Below are positions 1 through 8,527 of a stretch of 64,000 nt of DNA, piece by piece. A model generated the notes under the pieces. The model worked only from the letters and a program-made list of their open reading frames with translations. It was not told the origin of the DNA and did not search any database. Numbering within the stretch: the first letter of the stretch is position 1; every line of letters starts with the position of its first letter. Both the position numbers and the translations under genes were made by a program. The stretch comes from Marinobacterium aestuarii (lineage in GTDB: Bacteria; Pseudomonadota; Gammaproteobacteria; Pseudomonadales; Balneatricaceae): positions 1,054,001 through 1,118,000 of the forward strand of contig NZ_CP015839.1 of the NCBI RefSeq assembly GCF_001651805.1. The letters run 5' to 3'.

Positions 1-1
1 G

Positions 2-340
2 AACGGCCAGGCCTGGGATTACCTGGAGCACTTCACCGATGTGCGTGCCTGGATTCCCAAGAACGTGGTGGTCGTGAACAAGCGGGCGTTCAAGCGTCTG
101 GATGACAAGACCCGCCAGATTATTCTGGATGCCGCCGCCAAAGCCGAAAGCGAAGGCTGGAAGCGTGTGCGTGTCACGGCGGCCGAGGATACCAAAACCC
201 TGGCCGAGAACGGTATTCAGGTGGCAGAGCCTTCCGCCGAGCTGATGGCTGAACTGCAGACGATCGGCGACATCATGATCGATGAGTGGAAGGCCGAGTC
301 TCCGGATGACGTTGGCGCCATCCTCTCCAGCTACCGCTAG
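2..340 (+). CDS. TRAP transporter substrate-binding protein DctP, C-terminal part
   Basis: The reading frame is open from the window edge, so this is the last ~112 residues of a periplasmic TRAP solute receptor; the first internal Met (base 41) is not a start. The tail has the usual DctP pattern: a VVVNKRAFKRLD strand-turn, then a long charged helical segment with DDKTRQIILDAAAKAE, ending ILSSYR. It sits just upstream of the small and large membrane subunits, in DctP-Q-M order. Because pxpABC and a glutamate dehydrogenase follow, I infer that the ligand is 5-oxoproline or a related small carboxylate. The ligand-binding residues lie outside the window, so specificity cannot be read here. Confidence 0.9.
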   Translation, partial: NGQAWDYLEHFTDVRAWIPKNVVVVNKRAFKRLDDKTRQIILDAAAKAESEGWKRVRVTAAEDTKTLAENGIQVAEPSAELMAELQTIGDIMIDEWKAESPDDVGAILSSYR

Positions 341-394
341 TAATTTCAGTGTCACAGGCTCCGATTGTGGAGCCTGTTCAGCGAGGCGCCTGTT

Positions 395-913
395 ATGCAC
401 TCACTTCGAGAAAAACTGTATCTGGCATCGGGCTACCTGGCGGGCTTTTGTCTGGTCGTCATCATGCTCATCATCCTGGCCCAGATAGTCGGTAGGCTGT
501 TCGGCTTTATCGTGCCCTCGGCGGAAGACTTTTCCGGCTATGCCCTGGCCGGCGCCACCTTCCTCGGCCTGGCCTATACCTTTCACGAAGGCGGGCATAT
601 CAGGGTTACGCTGCTGATTCAGCGCTGCTCGTCCCGGGTGCGCTTCCTGCAGGAATTACTGGTACTGCTGTTTGCCCTGGTGCTGGTTAGCTACATGACC
701 TGGCACTGCATCTATATGGTGTGGGAGTCCTACGTCTTCGAGGAAGTCTCCTACGGCTATATTCCGGTGCCTATATGGATTCCGCAGGTGCCACTGGCGC
801 TGGGAATGCTGGCGCTGAATCTGGCCATTCTGGATAGCCTTGTCTGTGTCGTGAAAGGGCGGGTACCGGCCTATCAGACCCATGAGAATGAACTCAATCT
901 GGAGGAAGTCTGA
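395..913 (+). CDS. TRAP transporter small permease subunit DctQ
   Basis: A 172-residue inner-membrane protein with four hydrophobic segments, the usual topology of the DctQ subunit that bridges receptor and large permease. Segments lie at about residues 9-32, 45-65, 85-105 and 130-150. The motif EDFSGYALAGATFLGLAYTF, followed by EGGHIRV, is characteristic of the family. I chose the ATG at 395 (MHSLREK) over a longer frame opening at 365, because the extra residues are uncharged junk and 395 gives the normal length. It overlaps dctM by TGATG, so the two are translationally coupled. Confidence 0.92.
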   Translation: MHSLREKLYLASGYLAGFCLVVIMLIILAQIVGRLFGFIVPSAEDFSGYALAGATFLGLAYTFHEGGHIRVTLLIQRCSSRVRFLQELLVLLFALVLVSYMTWHCIYMVWESYVFEEVSYGYIPVPIWIPQVPLALGMLALNLAILDSLVCVVKGRVPAYQTHENELNLEEV

Positions 914-2220
914 TGGATATGACGCTGCTATCGATTGTACTGGCCGTCAGCATGCTGCTGATGCTCGCCATGGGTATCTGGGTGGCGCTGGCGCTGACAG
1001 GCGTGGCGGTGCTGGGGCTCATGCTGTCCGGCAACGACCAGATCGGCCTGCTGTTCGCCACCTCCAGCTGGGGCGCCAGTACCTCCTGGTCTCTGACCGC
1101 CTTGCCGCTGTTTATCTGGATGGGGGAGGTGCTGTTTCGCACCCGCCTGTCGGAGGACCTGTTCAAGGGGCTGTCGCCCTGGCTGAGTGGCCTGCCGGGC
1201 AAACTGCTGCATGTGAACGTGCTCAGCTGTGGCATCTTTGCCGCCGTATCGGGTTCTTCCGCCGCCACGGCCGCCACCATTGGCCGCATGACCCTGCCGG
1301 AACTCAAGGCCCAGGGCTACAGCGAGCGCATGGCGGTGGGAACCCTGGCCGGCTCCGGCACCCTGGGGCTGCTGATACCGCCCTCCATTATCCTGATCGT
1401 GTACGGCGTGGCCGCCGAGGTGTCGATTGGTCGGCTGTTTATCGCCGGTGCCTTGCCGGGCTTGCTGCTGATGGTGCTCTTTATGGGCTATACCATGGTG
1501 TGGGCGCTGCTGAACAGGGATGAGCTGCCGAGCAACACTTCCGACCGCGTACCCTTTATCGTCAAACTGAAGGCGCTGAAACAGCTGCTGCCTATTGTCG
1601 CCCTTATCGGCTTCGTGCTGGGCTCCATCTATGGTGGCCTGACCACACCGACCGAAGCGGCTGCACTGGGGGTTTTCGGTTCACTGTTTCTGGCCCTGGT
1701 GACCGGCAGCCTGGATCGCGAGAGCTTTCTCGGCAGTCTGCTGGGGGCGGTAAAGAGCTCCTGCATGATCGGGCTGATTCTGGTCGGTGCGCATTTTCTG
1801 ACGCTGGCCATGGGCTTTCTTGGCATCCCCGGCGCCCTGGCGCAGTGGATTGGCGACATGGCGCTCTCGCCGGTGGTGCTGTTGATGTCACTGACGCTGC
1901 TCTTTGTGGTACTGGGCTGTTTTCTGGACGGTATCTCGGTGGTGGTACTGACTGTCGCTGTGGTTCTGCCCATGGTGCAGCAGGCCAATATCGATTTGCT
2001 CTGGTTCGGTATCTACATAGTGCTGGTGGTGGAAATGTCCCAGATCACGCCACCGGTGGGTTTCAATCTGTTTGTGATTCAGGCGCTCACTGGCAAGGAC
2101 ATCCTCTACGTGGCCCGGGCGGCACTGCCGTTCTTCCTGCTGATCCTGTTTGCCATAGTGCTGATCAGCTGGTTTCCCGAGATCGTGACCTACCTGCCGA
2201 CGACCATGTCGCAGCGCTAG
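913..2220 (+). CDS. TRAP transporter large permease subunit DctM
   Basis: A 435-residue polytopic protein with about 12 hydrophobic segments, matching the DctM family length (420-440). It forms the Na+-coupled transport channel. Recognisable signatures are the SGSSAATAATIGRMTLPELK motif near residue 113, the GTLGLLIPPSIILIVYG loop near residue 150, and the mirrored SQITPPVGFNLFVIQ near residue 375; the two loops are the inverted-repeat hairpins of the ion transporter superfamily. The ATG overlaps the dctQ stop. It is the last gene of the transporter; a 12-bp hairpin lies between it and pxpA. Confidence 0.95.
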   Translation: MDMTLLSIVLAVSMLLMLAMGIWVALALTGVAVLGLMLSGNDQIGLLFATSSWGASTSWSLTALPLFIWMGEVLFRTRLSEDLFKGLSPWLSGLPGKLLHVNVLSCGIFAAVSGSSAATAATIGRMTLPELKAQGYSERMAVGTLAGSGTLGLLIPPSIILIVYGVAAEVSIGRLFIAGALPGLLLMVLFMGYTMVWALLNRDELPSNTSDRVPFIVKLKALKQLLPIVALIGFVLGSIYGGLTTPTEAAALGVFGSLFLALVTGSLDRESFLGSLLGAVKSSCMIGLILVGAHFLTLAMGFLGIPGALAQWIGDMALSPVVLLMSLTLLFVVLGCFLDGISVVVLTVAVVLPMVQQANIDLLWFGIYIVLVVEMSQITPPVGFNLFVIQALTGKDILYVARAALPFFLLILFAIVLISWFPEIVTYLPTTMSQR

Positions 2221-2235
2221 TGATATAACGTACAG

Positions 2236-2262
2236 GGGCTGTGCCGCCTGGCGGTACAGCCC
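2236..2262 (+). terminator. 12-bp hairpin between dctM and pxpA
   Basis: A 12-bp stem (one G-U pair) with a CTG loop. An AT-rich stretch follows about 16 bases later but there is no direct T-run. It may be an attenuating or mRNA-processing structure that lowers pxpABC expression relative to the transporter, rather than a full terminator. Confidence 0.45.
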
Positions 2263-2348
2263 TGCATCAGCCTGGATTAATTTTCTGATCTTGCCCTGTT
2301 CTGCGCACCCTTGCGGGGCTACGGCAAGGCTGTGCCTGGAGAAACTCA

Positions 2349-3083
2349 ATGAAGCTCAATTGTGACATGGGTGAAAGTTTTGGCAGCTGGGTGATGGGCA
2401 TGGACGAACAGGTAATGCCCTTTGTCGATATGGCCAATATCGCCTGCGGTTTCCATGCCTCGGACCCGCTCACCATGGACAGAACCGTCAAGCTGGCCCT
2501 GGTCAGCGGCGTCAGTATTGGTGCCCATCCCGGTTATCCCGACCTGCTGGGCTTTGGCCGGCGCGATCTGCAGTGCTCGGCGGATGAGCTGCGCGCGCTG
2601 ATTGTCTATCAGATTGCCGCCCTGGACGGCATCTGCCGCGTGAACGGGGCTTGTATCGATTATGTAAAACCCCACGGTGCGCTCTATAACCGCATGATCG
2701 CAGACCCGGCCACCATGGCGGTGGTGATGCAGGCGGTACTGGATTACGCCCCGCGGTGCCCACTGGTGATCATGGCCACGCCCGATGCCGAGCGCTTTCG
2801 GGCCCAGGCTGCAACGCTGGGGCTGACACTCTGGTTCGAGGCCTTTTCGGATCGCGCCTACGACGACCAGGGGCGGCTGCTATCCCGCTCGGTGCCAGGC
2901 GCTGTGCATCACAGCTGTGAGGCGATCGAGCAGCAGGTAACGCAGATGATCAATGATGGCAGTGTTACCTCCATTAATGGCGTGCGGGTGCCCATCCAGG
3001 CCGACACCCTGTGCATTCACGGCGACAATCCGCTGGCGCTGCAGGTGGTGCAGCGGCTGCAGTTCCTGAGACCTGGCCGATGA
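2349..3083 (+). CDS. pxpA: 5-oxoprolinase subunit PxpA (LamB/YcsF family)
   Basis: 244 residues, the normal length of this family. PxpA works with PxpB and PxpC to open 5-oxo-L-proline to L-glutamate with ATP. Visible motifs are the N-terminal LNCDMGESFG, NIACGFHASD near residue 33, GAHPGYPDLLGFGRR near 58-72 and YVKPHGALYN near 100, which are the conserved metal/substrate loops of the PxpA TIM-like fold. Its stop overlaps the pxpB start (ATGA), and the order A-B-C matches the classic operon. Placement after a TRAP transporter and before glutamate dehydrogenase supports a catabolic role for imported or recycled 5-oxoproline. Confidence 0.95.
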   Translation: MKLNCDMGESFGSWVMGMDEQVMPFVDMANIACGFHASDPLTMDRTVKLALVSGVSIGAHPGYPDLLGFGRRDLQCSADELRALIVYQIAALDGICRVNGACIDYVKPHGALYNRMIADPATMAVVMQAVLDYAPRCPLVIMATPDAERFRAQAATLGLTLWFEAFSDRAYDDQGRLLSRSVPGAVHHSCEAIEQQVTQMINDGSVTSINGVRVPIQADTLCIHGDNPLALQVVQRLQFLRPGR

Positions 3084-3772
3084 AACTGGAAAGCGTTAAC
3101 GAAAACACTCTGCTGATCAGCCTGGGTGACGAGATCTGTGATGCCATCGCCCAGCGCGTGCGCCTGGTGCTGGATGGCATTCGCCGCGAACTGGCGGAGT
3201 GTGTGATCGATCTGGTGCCATCCTATACCTCGATACTGTTGAGCTTTGATCTGCGCCGGATCGACCACCTGGGCATGCAGTCCAGACTGCGGGTGCTGAT
3301 GCAGCGGCTGGAACTCGCCGATGATAGCCCTCTGGAGGTGCGCGAGCTGGTATTGCCGGTCTATTACGGCGAGGAAGTGGCGCTGGATATGGCTGCGATC
3401 TGTCAGCATCTGGGGTTGTCTAGCGATGAGGTGATCGCCCTGCACAGCAGTGTCAGCTACCGCGTTTATGCGATTGGCTTTAGCCCGGGCTTTGCCTTTC
3501 TGGGCAATACAGACCCGCGCCTGTGCATGCCCCGCAAGACCACGCCACGACTGAAAGTACCCCGCGGCAGCCTCGGTATTGCCGACAACCAGACCGCCAT
3601 CTATCCCAGTGTTACGCCGGGGGGCTGGCAGCTTATCGGCCGCACACCGCGGCAGATGATCGACTGGAACAGCCGTTCGCTGGCGCTGATGGAAGTCGGT
3701 GATCGGGTGCGCTTCGAACCGGTGTCGAGGCAGGAATACCTGAGTCTGGGAGGGCAGTTCGATGAGCTTTGA
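3080..3772 (+). CDS. pxpB: 5-oxoprolinase subunit PxpB (KipI family)
   Basis: 230 residues. I place the start at the ATG overlapping the pxpA stop; an in-frame opening at 3011 would lie entirely inside pxpA and the preceding residues do not resemble the family. The KipI/allophanate hydrolase subunit 1 signature is clear: HSSVSYRVYAIGFSPGFAFLG around residues 123-143, then the PRLKVPRGSLGIADNQTAIYP loop near residue 160, and SPGGWQL-like TPGGWQLIGRTP. In the complex PxpB takes part in phosphorylation of the substrate before ring opening. The pxpC start lies 11 bases inside its 3' end. Confidence 0.95.
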   Translation: MKLESVNENTLLISLGDEICDAIAQRVRLVLDGIRRELAECVIDLVPSYTSILLSFDLRRIDHLGMQSRLRVLMQRLELADDSPLEVRELVLPVYYGEEVALDMAAICQHLGLSSDEVIALHSSVSYRVYAIGFSPGFAFLGNTDPRLCMPRKTTPRLKVPRGSLGIADNQTAIYPSVTPGGWQLIGRTPRQMIDWNSRSLALMEVGDRVRFEPVSRQEYLSLGGQFDEL

Positions 3773-4682
3773 GGTTATTAATCCGGGCATTCTGAGTCTG
3801 TTGCAGGATGGCGGGCGCTTTGGCTATCAGCACCTGGGGGTCACCAGCGGCGGCCCTATGGATGAGCATGCCTTTGTCTGGGCGAACCATCTGCTGGGCA
3901 ACGCGCCGGGTGCTGCACAGCTCGAAATCACCTATGGGCTGCTGCAGCTGCGTTGCCAGGCCGATAGCTGCATCGCCCTGGCGGGGGCGGACCTGGGGGC
4001 GCGTATCAACGGTGCGCCGCTGGCACCCTGGTGCACGCGGCGGGTGCGCAAAGGCGACGAGATCACTTTCGCGACCCCGGTTACCGGACTGCGGGCTTAT
4101 CTGGCGGTGCCGGGGGGCTTTCAGGCCGAGGCGCGCCTGGGCAGTTGTGCCACCGTTTGCCGCGAAGGCTTGGGCGGTGGCGATGGTACCGGCGCCAAGC
4201 TCAAGGCCGGGGATATCCTGCCCTTTGAGCCAAACCGCACGGCGATTGACGCCCGGGTGCCCGCCTGGGCCATCCCCGACTACGACAGCCCGCTGGAGCT
4301 GGGCGTGATGCCGGGCTATCAGCATGATGAGTTCGATATAGTGCAGCGCACGAAATTCTTTTCCGCCAGCTATAAGGTGAGCCAGAACATGGACCGCATG
4401 GGCTATAGGCTCAGCGGCGATGCGATTCAGCCCAGGCGCAACGGCATCATTTCGGAAGGCATCGCCTTTGGCGCCATCCAGATTCCCAGTGATGGCCAGC
4501 CCATAGTGCTGTTACGGGATCGCCAGACCATCGGCGGTTATCCCAAAATCGGCTGTATCAGCGCCCTGGGGGCGGCCCAGCTGGCCCAGCGCGGGCCCGG
4601 TGCCCGGGTGCGTTTTCGCCCCATGGATGTGTCCGAGGCCGAAGCCCAGCGCATGATCTTCAATCACAGCTTCGGGCTTTGA
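3762..4682 (+). CDS. pxpC: 5-oxoprolinase subunit PxpC (KipA family)
   Basis: 306 residues with the biotin-dependent carboxyltransferase-like (allophanate hydrolase subunit 2) fold. Signature segments are LLQDGGRFGYQHLGVTSGGPMDE near the N-terminus, ALAGADLGARING near residue 72, and SEGIAFGAIQIPSDGQPIVL near residue 232. It overlaps pxpB by 11 bases. The family also contains urea-amidolyase parts, but the three-gene A-B-C set and the following glutamate dehydrogenase make 5-oxoprolinase the best assignment. It is separated from the dehydrogenase by 61 bases. Confidence 0.93.
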   Translation: MSFEVINPGILSLLQDGGRFGYQHLGVTSGGPMDEHAFVWANHLLGNAPGAAQLEITYGLLQLRCQADSCIALAGADLGARINGAPLAPWCTRRVRKGDEITFATPVTGLRAYLAVPGGFQAEARLGSCATVCREGLGGGDGTGAKLKAGDILPFEPNRTAIDARVPAWAIPDYDSPLELGVMPGYQHDEFDIVQRTKFFSASYKVSQNMDRMGYRLSGDAIQPRRNGIISEGIAFGAIQIPSDGQPIVLLRDRQTIGGYPKIGCISALGAAQLAQRGPGARVRFRPMDVSEAEAQRMIFNHSFGL

Positions 4683-4743
4683 TGTCTGAATAGCTTTACC
4701 TCCTGACGTCGTCCTTAACGCCTGAATACTATCGGGGCAGAGC

Positions 4744-7700
4744 ATGAAAATACCTATGGATGCCAGCACATCTCAGATGCCCGCGCCTGCGCGCATCGTC
4801 CGCAGTCAGTTCCTAGTCCTCAGGCCGGGCGAGCAAAACCTGAGGCTAGCGGTTGCGGGGCAGGGGGCGCCTATGACCCTGTCGGCGTTGCTGCCCATCG
4901 TTGAAAACCTGGGGGTTGATGTCATTAGCTCCGCCAGCACGCAGCAGCATGGCGACTGGGTGATTGAGCTGAGTCTGCAGCCCCGGGGTGCGCAGCTGGT
5001 AGGGAGTCGGGCGATGCAGCAGCAGTTCTGCCAGACGCTGCTGGCGGTATCCACGGATGAGGTGGATAACGATGGCTTCAATAACCTGATTACCCTCTGC
5101 GCGCTGGATTTGCGCGGCTGTATTCTGCTACGCGCTCTGGCCCGCTATCTGCTGCAGATCAAGCTGCCCTTCAGTCAGGCCTACATGCAGGGCGCACTGT
5201 GCCGTTATCCGCAGTTGGCCCGCGCCATGGTGGAATATTTCCATCTCAAATTCGACCCCGCCGCCCAGGGCAGTGAGGGTGATCTCGAGAGCGCGCAGCG
5301 GGCGCTGCTGGCCCAGATCGACGGCGTGGCCTCGGTGGACGACGACCGCATCTTCACAGCCTTCGTTGATGTGATCTGTGCCACGGTACGCAGCAACTTC
5401 TTCAATCCCGCGGTCTGGGCCGACCCGCAGCGTTGCCTGGCGTTCAAGCTGTTGCCGGGGCGCATCCGCAATATGCCCAAGCCCGTGCCGGCCTTCGAAA
5501 TCTTCGTTTTCGGCCCCACCGTGGAAGGGGTGCACCTGCGCGGTGGCAAGGTGGCGCGGGGCGGTCTGCGCTGGTCCGAGCGCATGGAGGACTACCGCAC
5601 AGAAGTGCTGGGGCTGGCCAAGGCGCAGATGGTGAAGAACGCCGTGATCGTGCCCACCGGCGCCAAGGGCGGTTTTGTCTGCAAGGCGCTGGGCACCGAT
5701 ACTGAACCGGCTCTGCGTGCAGCCAAGGTGCGCCTGGCCTATTCGGCCTTTATCCGCGGCCTGCTGGATCTCACCGACAACCGTGTCGATGGCCAGGTGG
5801 TGCCACCGCAGCACCTGGTGCGCTATGACGCGGATGATAGCTACCTGGTTGTGGCCGCCGACAAGGGTACGGCGAGTTTTTCCGATCTGGCCAATGGCAT
5901 CGCCGCCGAGTACGACTTCTGGCTCGGCGATGCCTTTGCTTCCGGCGGCTCCAAGGGCTACGACCACAAGAAAATGGGCATTACCGCCCGCGGAGCCTGG
6001 GAGTCCACAAGGCGGCTGTTTCGCGAGCTGGGGCTGGATACCCAGCGTCAGGCGTTCAGTGTCGTGGGTATCGGCGACATGTCCGGTGATGTGTTCGGCA
6101 ACGGCATGCTGCTGTCGAATCAGATCCGTTTGCTGGGAGCCTTTAACCACCGGCATATCTTTGTCGATCCGACGCCCGATCCTGCTACGTCTTTTGCCGA
6201 ACGGCAGCGGCTGTTCGGCCTCGAAGGCTCGGCCTGGAGTGACTACGACGCAGCCCTGATATCCCCCGGTGGTGGCGTGTTCTCCCGCCAGAGCAAGAAA
6301 ATCCCCCTGAGCCTGCCCATGAAGCAGGCGCTGGGCATCAGCGATGAAATTGCGTATCTCTCGCCCGACGCGCTTATCGCAGCGCTGTTGCGCGCGCCTG
6401 TGGATCTGCTGTGGAACGGTGGCGTTGGCACCTATGTGCGCGCCAGCGACGAGACCGATCTCGATGTGGGGGATCGCATCAATGACGGCCTGCGCCTTGC
6501 CGCCACCGAGCTGCGTGCCCGGGTGGTGGTGGAGGGTGGCAACCTGGGGCTGACCCAGCGCGCCCGTATCGAGTTCGCCCGCCGTGGCGGCCTGATCAAT
6601 ACCGATGCCATCGACAACTCGGCCGGGGTCGACTGCTCCGATCATGAGGTCAATATCAAGATTCTGCTGGATCAGCGCGTGCGCGCGGGCGTCATGGCGG
6701 CGCCGGCGCGGGATGAGCTGCTGGATGCCATGACCGATGAGGTGGCGGCGCTGGTGCTGCGCAACAACTACGCCCAGAGCAAGATGCTGAGTCAGTCCAG
6801 CCAGACGGCGGCGGCCTTTATCGGCAAGCATGCGCAGCTGATCCAGTTGCTGGAGCGCGAAGGCCGGCTGGACCGCCAGCTCGAATGTCTGCCGGACGAC
6901 GCTGAAATTGCCGAGCGCATCGCCCGCCAGGAAGGCCTGAGCCGGCCCGAAATTGCGGTATTGCTGGCTTACAGCAAGAGTCGGCTGTTCGAAAAGCTTA
7001 TCGATACCGACCTGATCGACGACCCTATCATTGCCGAATCCCTGCTGCAGTATTTCCCGGCCCTGTTGCGGGACAACTACCGCGACGATATTGAGCATCA
7101 CCCGCTGCGCAGGGAAATACTCGCCGCCCAGCTGACCAACCAGGTCATCAATCGCATGGGGTCGAGCTTCTGCCTGCTGTTGCTGGAAGAGGTTAAAACC
7201 GACTGCGCCCGCTGGATTCGTTCCTATGCGGTGGCGCGCGAAGCCCTGGGTATCGCCGATCTGGCGCGGGATATCGATGGGCTGGATGCCGGCATCAGCA
7301 ACCGGCAGCAGATGGATCTGCAGCTGCGCATGCATCATCCGGTGGAGCGGGCGACCTACTGGCTGCTCAAACATGCGGACTGGTCGCAGCCGACAGCGGT
7401 GATCGCGGCGCGTTTCCGTCGGGCTATCGACGACACCCGCGGGCGTATGCCTGGCATGGATGGCGCGACCCAGGGGCCTCATGGGTTGCTGGAGTCCAGG
7501 GTCGCCGAGCTTGAGCGGCTGTATTTTGGCTTTGATATCGCCGCCATCGCCCAGCAGGCCGGATGCGACGTGCCAGTGGCCGCCAGCGCCTGGTTCTGCC
7601 TCAACGACTCTCTGGATCTGTTCTGGCTGCGCCGCGCCCTGGACAGCTTGCCTGCGTTCGACAAATGGCAGCGCAAAAGCAAACAGCAGCTGAGCGAGAC

Positions 7701-7899
7701 TCTGGATGCCGCGGTGCGACGCCGGGTGCTGGCGCTGCTGCAGGCCAGCGGCGCCTGTGGCGGCGAGGGTGAGTTTGCTGACCTGATCGAAAGCTGCGCC
7801 ACGCTTGGTGAGTTGCGGGGCAGCGTCGCTGAAGCGAAATCCCAGACGGGTCAGCATCTGGCGATGATGAGCTGTCTGGTCAATCAGCTGGGTGACTGA
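4744..7899 (+). CDS. NAD-glutamate dehydrogenase, large type with shortened N-terminus
   Basis: Oxidatively deaminates L-glutamate to 2-oxoglutarate with NAD+. It has 1051 residues, whereas the bacterial large class is usually ~1,550-1,650. The core is complete: RGGLRWSERMEDYRTEVLG near residue 270 and KNAVIVPTGAKGGFV near 300 (substrate and catalytic Lys region), SVVGIGDMSGDVFGNGML near 440 (Rossmann loop), and the helical C-terminal domain. The N-terminus begins at a segment like the last ACT-like domain (LRPGEQN, LSALLPIVENLGV), so about 500 residues with the first ACT-like domains are missing. There is no sign of that sequence in the 61 bases upstream, so it is a short protein rather than a split one. 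Context suggests it consumes glutamate made by PxpABC. Confidence 0.93.
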   Translation: MKIPMDASTSQMPAPARIVRSQFLVLRPGEQNLRLAVAGQGAPMTLSALLPIVENLGVDVISSASTQQHGDWVIELSLQPRGAQLVGSRAMQQQFCQTLLAVSTDEVDNDGFNNLITLCALDLRGCILLRALARYLLQIKLPFSQAYMQGALCRYPQLARAMVEYFHLKFDPAAQGSEGDLESAQRALLAQIDGVASVDDDRIFTAFVDVICATVRSNFFNPAVWADPQRCLAFKLLPGRIRNMPKPVPAFEIFVFGPTVEGVHLRGGKVARGGLRWSERMEDYRTEVLGLAKAQMVKNAVIVPTGAKGGFVCKALGTDTEPALRAAKVRLAYSAFIRGLLDLTDNRVDGQVVPPQHLVRYDADDSYLVVAADKGTASFSDLANGIAAEYDFWLGDAFASGGSKGYDHKKMGITARGAWESTRRLFRELGLDTQRQAFSVVGIGDMSGDVFGNGMLLSNQIRLLGAFNHRHIFVDPTPDPATSFAERQRLFGLEGSAWSDYDAALISPGGGVFSRQSKKIPLSLPMKQALGISDEIAYLSPDALIAALLRAPVDLLWNGGVGTYVRASDETDLDVGDRINDGLRLAATELRARVVVEGGNLGLTQRARIEFARRGGLINTDAIDNSAGVDCSDHEVNIKILLDQRVRAGVMAAPARDELLDAMTDEVAALVLRNNYAQSKMLSQSSQTAAAFIGKHAQLIQLLEREGRLDRQLECLPDDAEIAERIARQEGLSRPEIAVLLAYSKSRLFEKLIDTDLIDDPIIAESLLQYFPALLRDNYRDDIEHHPLRREILAAQLTNQVINRMGSSFCLLLLEEVKTDCARWIRSYAVAREALGIADLARDIDGLDAGISNRQQMDLQLRMHHPVERATYWLLKHADWSQPTAVIAARFRRAIDDTRGRMPGMDGATQGPHGLLESRVAELERLYFGFDIAAIAQQAGCDVPVAASAWFCLNDSLDLFWLRRALDSLPAFDKWQRKSKQQLSETLDAAVRRRVLALLQASGACGGEGEFADLIESCATLGELRGSVAEAKSQTGQHLAMMSCLVNQLGD

Positions 7900-8527
7900 C
7901 GCAGTAGACTAGCTGTGCCCGTATGAATGGAATCATTGGGGCCTGCGTCTTGTGGCTGGGGCCTGCCTCCAGCAAGCATCGACCGCTGTCGGTTCTTTAC
8001 AGCCCCAAAGCGCAGCACGGATTGCGATGCTGCGTTTTGGGTCCTGGCCCTCATTGTTTTGCGCTTTAGCAGCCCTGAACATAACCAATGAAGGAAGCAG
8101 CCTGCTGCGCCTGGGCACTTGTGTTGTCGGGCGGCTTTGGTTTAAGGTCGCCATAGGATTTTCAGTTGCTACAAGGAATGTAGTCTGTGTCAAAGCGATC
8201 AGATACACCTGAGTCCTGCCGGGAAGGCAGGGATTCCGGCCTTCATTATTTACGCCCAGTTGCCTGTTGCCGGCAATTTCCGCCTGATCCAACCCTGTTT
8301 AAAGCTCGTTTGGCGACAAGGCACCATACAGGCGCTGCCGGGAAAACCCGGGTGCTGCGAAATTCCTTGGGCGTTGTACGGAGCATTAGTCCCAAGGTGT
8401 TAATCCGTTACTGCATCGCTGGATTTCATCGGCGCAATACAGAGCGCCTGAAGGCCCCCAAGGCTGTCCCGGATACGGCTCATCTATGCGATAGAGGGTG
8501 TGAATGCCCTGACTTTTCAGCTTTCTG
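7900..8527. other. 628-bp non-coding gap with hairpins
   Basis: No convincing gene. Two plus-strand frames open here (7952-8212, 8187-8531) but neither has a ribosome site, family motifs or natural composition. A strong inverted repeat with 14-base arms lies at 8004-8017/8028-8041 (CCCAAAGCGCAGCA against TGCTGCGTTTTGGG) and could end gdh transcription, though it lacks a T-run. GGGGCCTGC occurs twice near 7938-7970. A small GC hairpin lies near 8337-8352. This stretch marks the boundary between the GC-rich operon and the AT-rich patch. Confidence 0.5.

Noticed and set aside
5128-7857. A 909-codon open frame antisense to glutamate dehydrogenase
   Set aside because: It mirrors a GC-rich real gene in the opposite strand, has no ribosome site and no recognisable domain; His/Gln-rich composition is typical of such shadows.
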